From Verrucomicrobiaceae bacterium (GTDB lineage: Bacteria; Verrucomicrobiota; Verrucomicrobiia; Verrucomicrobiales; Verrucomicrobiaceae), in NCBI GenBank assembly GCA_021151605.1, contig JAGKWZ010000104.1:1-17283 (forward strand): 17,283 bases of DNA, written 5' to 3'. Both the position numbers and the translations under genes were made by a program. Each line of letters starts with the position of its first letter. Positions within the stretch are counted from its first letter, which is position 1. Shown one piece after another: positions 14,619 to 17,283 of this stretch. The notes beneath the pieces were generated by a model. It had not been told where the DNA came from and did not search any database. It saw only the letters and a list, made by a program, of their open reading frames with translations.

Positions 14619-16850
14619 TCAGGCCTTTGCTACAGGAGTTTCTTCGCCGGGCTTTTTTTTCACAGGAGCGTAGTAGTAACTGGCGTAGTTGTAGTAGGTA
14701 TACTCCTTAAGATTTGTAGTGGAGCGGTTGAGTATCACGCCTCCAACATTGACCTGACGGTCATAAAGCAAGTCAAGGGCCTTGCCTGTGAGGCGAGCCA
14801 TGGTGGAAGAAAGGCGGACGACGAAGAGAACCGTGTCCAACTTCGGAGCAAAGCTGGCGGTGTCATCAGCCACAAGCACGGGTGCACTATCAAAGATGAT
14901 GTAATCATACTCATCACCCATTTCTCGTAGCATTTCCTCGGCTGTCTTGGAAAGGAGAACTTCAGAGGTCTGGTCGAAGACCTCACCACGGGCCAAAAGA
15001 TCAAGCCCTCGCACACCAGTTTCCTGGACGGCATCTCTCCAGTGCAGCTTACCTCGGAGCACCTCACTCAAGCCCGGAGTAATGGGCAGTTTGAAGAGTT
15101 CACTGACACCACCACGCCGAAGATCGCAATCAGCCAGAAGAACACGTGCACCGGCCAGGGCCATGGTGATAGCGAGATTGGAGGTGACTGTGGTTTTGCC
15201 TTCGTTAGGAACGGCACTAGTGACCAGAATCGTTTTTGGCTGCTTACCATTCCAATTCTTAAAAAGGATCGAGGAACGCACGTTACGGAATGCCTCGGCG
15301 TATAGATGACGATCATCATTTGGTCGTAGCAAGGCTACATCTCCACGCTGACGCTGTTCTGGAATCTGCCCAAGCACAGCTTCAGATGGGAAAAGTCCTT
15401 GAAACTCAGAGAAGGAGTTCATGCGATCATCCAAACGGTCAAACAGCACAAGAATGAGGACGCCAACAATCAGGCCGATAATTAGACCGCCCACCAAGGG
15501 CTTGACCCAGTCTTGTACATCTTTGTAAGCAGTGGAAGCGCGCTCCTGTATTGCGACATAATCTGTTTGGATGTTTTGCAGGTCCTGAAAGTTTTGGACA
15601 CGCTCAAACATTTGATCATGAGCCAGCTTTGCAGCTTTGAAATCTTCATCAAGGCGTTCGTGCTCGGCAAGTTTGCCACCAAGTTCAAGGGCTTCTTTTT
15701 GCTTCTCAGCAATCTGTTGGTCAATCGCTTTCAACTGCCGAAGAAGGGTACTCTCACGACTGCGCATTTCTCTAACGATCTCATCAGAGAAGCTGGAGAG
15801 GAGTTGCTTAGCAGACTCGATTTTTTCATCCAAAACGACAACTTCAGGGTGTCCAGGCTTGAAACTACGCAGAAGCTTCAAGCGGTCATTTTGAAAGCGC
15901 ATGATTTCTTTCTTGGTATCAAGGTAGTCACGCTCTGCGGAGGTCATGCCCAAACCGCCAGCCGTATTATTGTCGACACCGGTGGCAGGCAGCTTTGTTA
16001 CAGCGTCACCAGGTTTTCCTGACTGAGCCGCCACTCCTGTCGACTGAGTAGGTACTCCAGAAGTGTTGGTTGTGGAGATAATGCCACGTTCACGGTCAAG
16101 CATAGCGGCATCAACATCTTCAAGAGCAATTTGGAGATCCTTTAGCTCACCAGAAATGGATTCTCTCCTCGTTTTGAGATTCAGAAGGAAGGCAGCAGCC
16201 TCATTGTGACTCCCGTATAATTGGACGGTGTCGTTGGCCTTGCGGAATGACTCAAGCTTTTCAGTTCGCTCCTGGAGTTCTTTGCTCTTTTTCACCACGG
16301 TTTCGGTGAAGGTGTTCAAGGCCCTTTCCAGTCCCTGTTCACGAATCAACTGACGGAAAGCAATGAATTCATCAAGCAGGGCATCCAGGAAGATCTTGGT
16401 GAACTTTGGTTCTGAACCGATGGCAAATACGTTAAAGATCGCGGATCCCTTGGTTTGAGCGACACGGATATCCACACTTGAATCCTTAAGATCAGGATGA
16501 AGGGCATGGACTCGAGCCATTGCACGCTTTTTCATTTCCGCACTCTCGAGTGTTTCGATGATTGTTCCGTAGAAGTCGGTTAACTGGTCCTGCCAGCCAA
16601 CATTACCTTCACTGGCAACGACTCGTCCGCCGGCGACAAGTTTGGCAAGGCTTGTGTGAGTGTCAGGGAGACCCGTAATACGCAGCGCCTGAATGCAGAC
16701 ACCAATACTGGCGGTGAGCAGCAGGAACCACCAGCGACGACGCAAGAGGATTTTATAGCGCTGGAACTTAGCTGACGTTTCATGTATCCGGCTAAGAGTG
16801 GCTGACTGACCGGAGACTGCTGGCGGCGGTAGAAGCAGGGTATTTTCCAT
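14619..16850 (-). CDS. Wzz/Wzc-type chain-length determinant fused to a BY-kinase
   Basis: This 743-residue inner-membrane protein controls polymerisation and export of a surface polysaccharide. The first membrane segment is at about residues 40-57. A long periplasmic part follows, with coiled-coil stretches (about 170-255 and 305-440) interrupted by a Ser/Thr/Gly-rich linker (about 258-300). The second membrane segment is at 451-470 (LVGGLIIGLIVGVLILVLF). The cytoplasmic tyrosine kinase domain has EAFRNVRSSILF at 519-530, Walker A SAVPNEGKTT at 545-554, Walker A' VLLADCDLRRG at 570-580, and Walker B YIIFDSAPV at 650-658. It ends in a Tyr cluster (seven Tyr between 717 and 727), the autophosphorylation tail. 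The fusion of both domains is the Gram-negative Wzc arrangement. The ATG is preceded by TTGCC. The export gene lies upstream on the same strand. Confidence 0.95.
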   Translation of the reverse strand: MENTLLLPPPAVSGQSATLSRIHETSAKFQRYKILLRRRWWFLLLTASIGVCIQALRITGLPDTHTSLAKLVAGGRVVASEGNVGWQDQLTDFYGTIIETLESAEMKKRAMARVHALHPDLKDSSVDIRVAQTKGSAIFNVFAIGSEPKFTKIFLDALLDEFIAFRQLIREQGLERALNTFTETVVKKSKELQERTEKLESFRKANDTVQLYGSHNEAAAFLLNLKTRRESISGELKDLQIALEDVDAAMLDRERGIISTTNTSGVPTQSTGVAAQSGKPGDAVTKLPATGVDNNTAGGLGMTSAERDYLDTKKEIMRFQNDRLKLLRSFKPGHPEVVVLDEKIESAKQLLSSFSDEIVREMRSRESTLLRQLKAIDQQIAEKQKEALELGGKLAEHERLDEDFKAAKLAHDQMFERVQNFQDLQNIQTDYVAIQERASTAYKDVQDWVKPLVGGLIIGLIVGVLILVLFDRLDDRMNSFSEFQGLFPSEAVLGQIPEQRQRGDVALLRPNDDRHLYAEAFRNVRSSILFKNWNGKQPKTILVTSAVPNEGKTTVTSNLAITMALAGARVLLADCDLRRGGVSELFKLPITPGLSEVLRGKLHWRDAVQETGVRGLDLLARGEVFDQTSEVLLSKTAEEMLREMGDEYDYIIFDSAPVLVADDTASFAPKLDTVLFVVRLSSTMARLTGKALDLLYDRQVNVGGVILNRSTTNLKEYTYYNYASYYYAPVKKKPGEETPVAKA

Positions 16851-16906
16851 GGCAAATCTAGAGGGCGGAATTCCAACAGTTTAGTTCAATGGCGTACACC
16901 TGGAAT

Positions 16907-16912
16907 AGTATA
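16907..16912 (-). promoter_or_regulatory. possible -10 box upstream of the BY-kinase gene
   Basis: On the - strand a TATACT lies 57 bp before the ATG at 16850, in a 178-bp AT-rich gap after the export gene. No good -35 box was found at 16-18 bp. It may mean the kinase gene has its own promoter, but the evidence is only one hexamer. Confidence 0.2.
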
Positions 16913-17028
16913 AGTGGAGTATGCCTCATAGACTACTTTTGTGCACCAAAATTGTTTGGTTGCAATTTGTCAGGTAGCTACAGAAATTTTCAAAAGGTTA
17001 CGTCTTACCAAACAGTAGTCTGATGTTC

Positions 17029-17283
17029 CTAAATATTGAATTTTTTCTCATCCACTATGATGACATCATTATTCCGAATATAGACATCATACTCCAAATT
17101 GCCCCGATGCATGATTTGATCGAGGTCGACGTAGATTGTCTTGTTCCCCTGGGGTGTTTTGCGAATAAGCTTGACCTTTTTAGGATGGGCGAACTGGGCA
17201 AGTCCACCCGCTCGCAGAATGGCCTGACTGATGGTAAGATCCTCATCGGTAGGAAGTTCGTACTTCCCCTGACGGAGCACCTG
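17029..17283 (-). CDS. C-terminal part of a polysaccharide export protein (Wza/SLBB type), 5' end outside window
   Basis: Eighty-four residues are visible, running in frame to the window edge and ending at TAG (17029-17031). The sequence RQGKYELPTDEDLTISQAIL followed by RAGGLAQFAHPKKVKLIRK is typical of a SLBB domain in outer-membrane polysaccharide export proteins. The end, IYVDLDQIM, then YDVYIRNNDVIIVDEKKFNI, matches the usual close of such proteins. A GTG at 17280 is not a likely start, because a SLBB domain should continue upstream (VxxQG is normally preceded by more sequence). Wza-type proteins form the outer-membrane channel that docks on the Wzc-type protein encoded 178 bp downstream, so the two genes belong to one exopolysaccharide or capsule locus. 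Confidence 0.88.
   Translation of the reverse strand, partial: QVLRQGKYELPTDEDLTISQAILRAGGLAQFAHPKKVKLIRKTPQGNKTIYVDLDQIMHRGNLEYDVYIRNNDVIIVDEKKFNI

Overview
The window reads like chromosomal DNA of a Verrucomicrobiota bacterium of the Prosthecobacter/Verrucomicrobium kind. This is inferred from a DUF1800-like gene followed by a Tat-secreted DUF1501 gene, a RelE-like protein of a type I associate with this phylum, GC-rich coding sequence, and starts that lack Shine-Dalgarno sequences and often read CCATG. No rRNA or other marker is present to prove the taxon.

Left part (1-7360, all + strand): the 3' end of a probable DUF1800 gene; a DUF1501 Tat-exported protein; a RelE/ParE-like small protein whose stop overlaps the start of a flavin disulfide reductase (dihydrolipoyl dehydrogenase family, with an extra C-terminal Cys-x3-Cys); a XylH-type sugar ABC permease without its partners; and an Hsp70 homologue lacking the usual C-terminal lid, followed 39 bp later by a 113-residue protein that may work with it.

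Middle part (7388-11728, all - strand): two tRNA-Lys genes (TTT then CTT in transcription order), leuS, and a signal-peptide protein of unknown function. leuS carries a 34-residue in-frame insert encoded by an imperfect palindrome. A partial copy of the same repeat lies in the leuS leader. leuS also contains a short patch of unusual codon choice.

Right part: two decayed insertion sequences lie side by side between the tRNA genes and an exopolysaccharide locus. The first is IS1380-like (+ strand, three frameshifts). The second is IS630-like (- strand, several stops, shifts and deletions, and an 18-bp unit repeated three times in its old C-terminal coding end). After them come a Wzz/BY-kinase fusion gene and the 3' end of a polysaccharide export (Wza/SLBB) gene, both on the - strand and visibly less GC-rich than the rest. 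The export pore protein and the kinase would act together in assembling and exporting a surface polysaccharide.

Most of the window is ordinary chromosome. The points most worth following are the leuS palindromic insert, the Hsp70 plus small partner pair, the disulfide reductase with its C-terminal cysteines and coupled RelE-like gene, and the absence of Shine-Dalgarno sequences.
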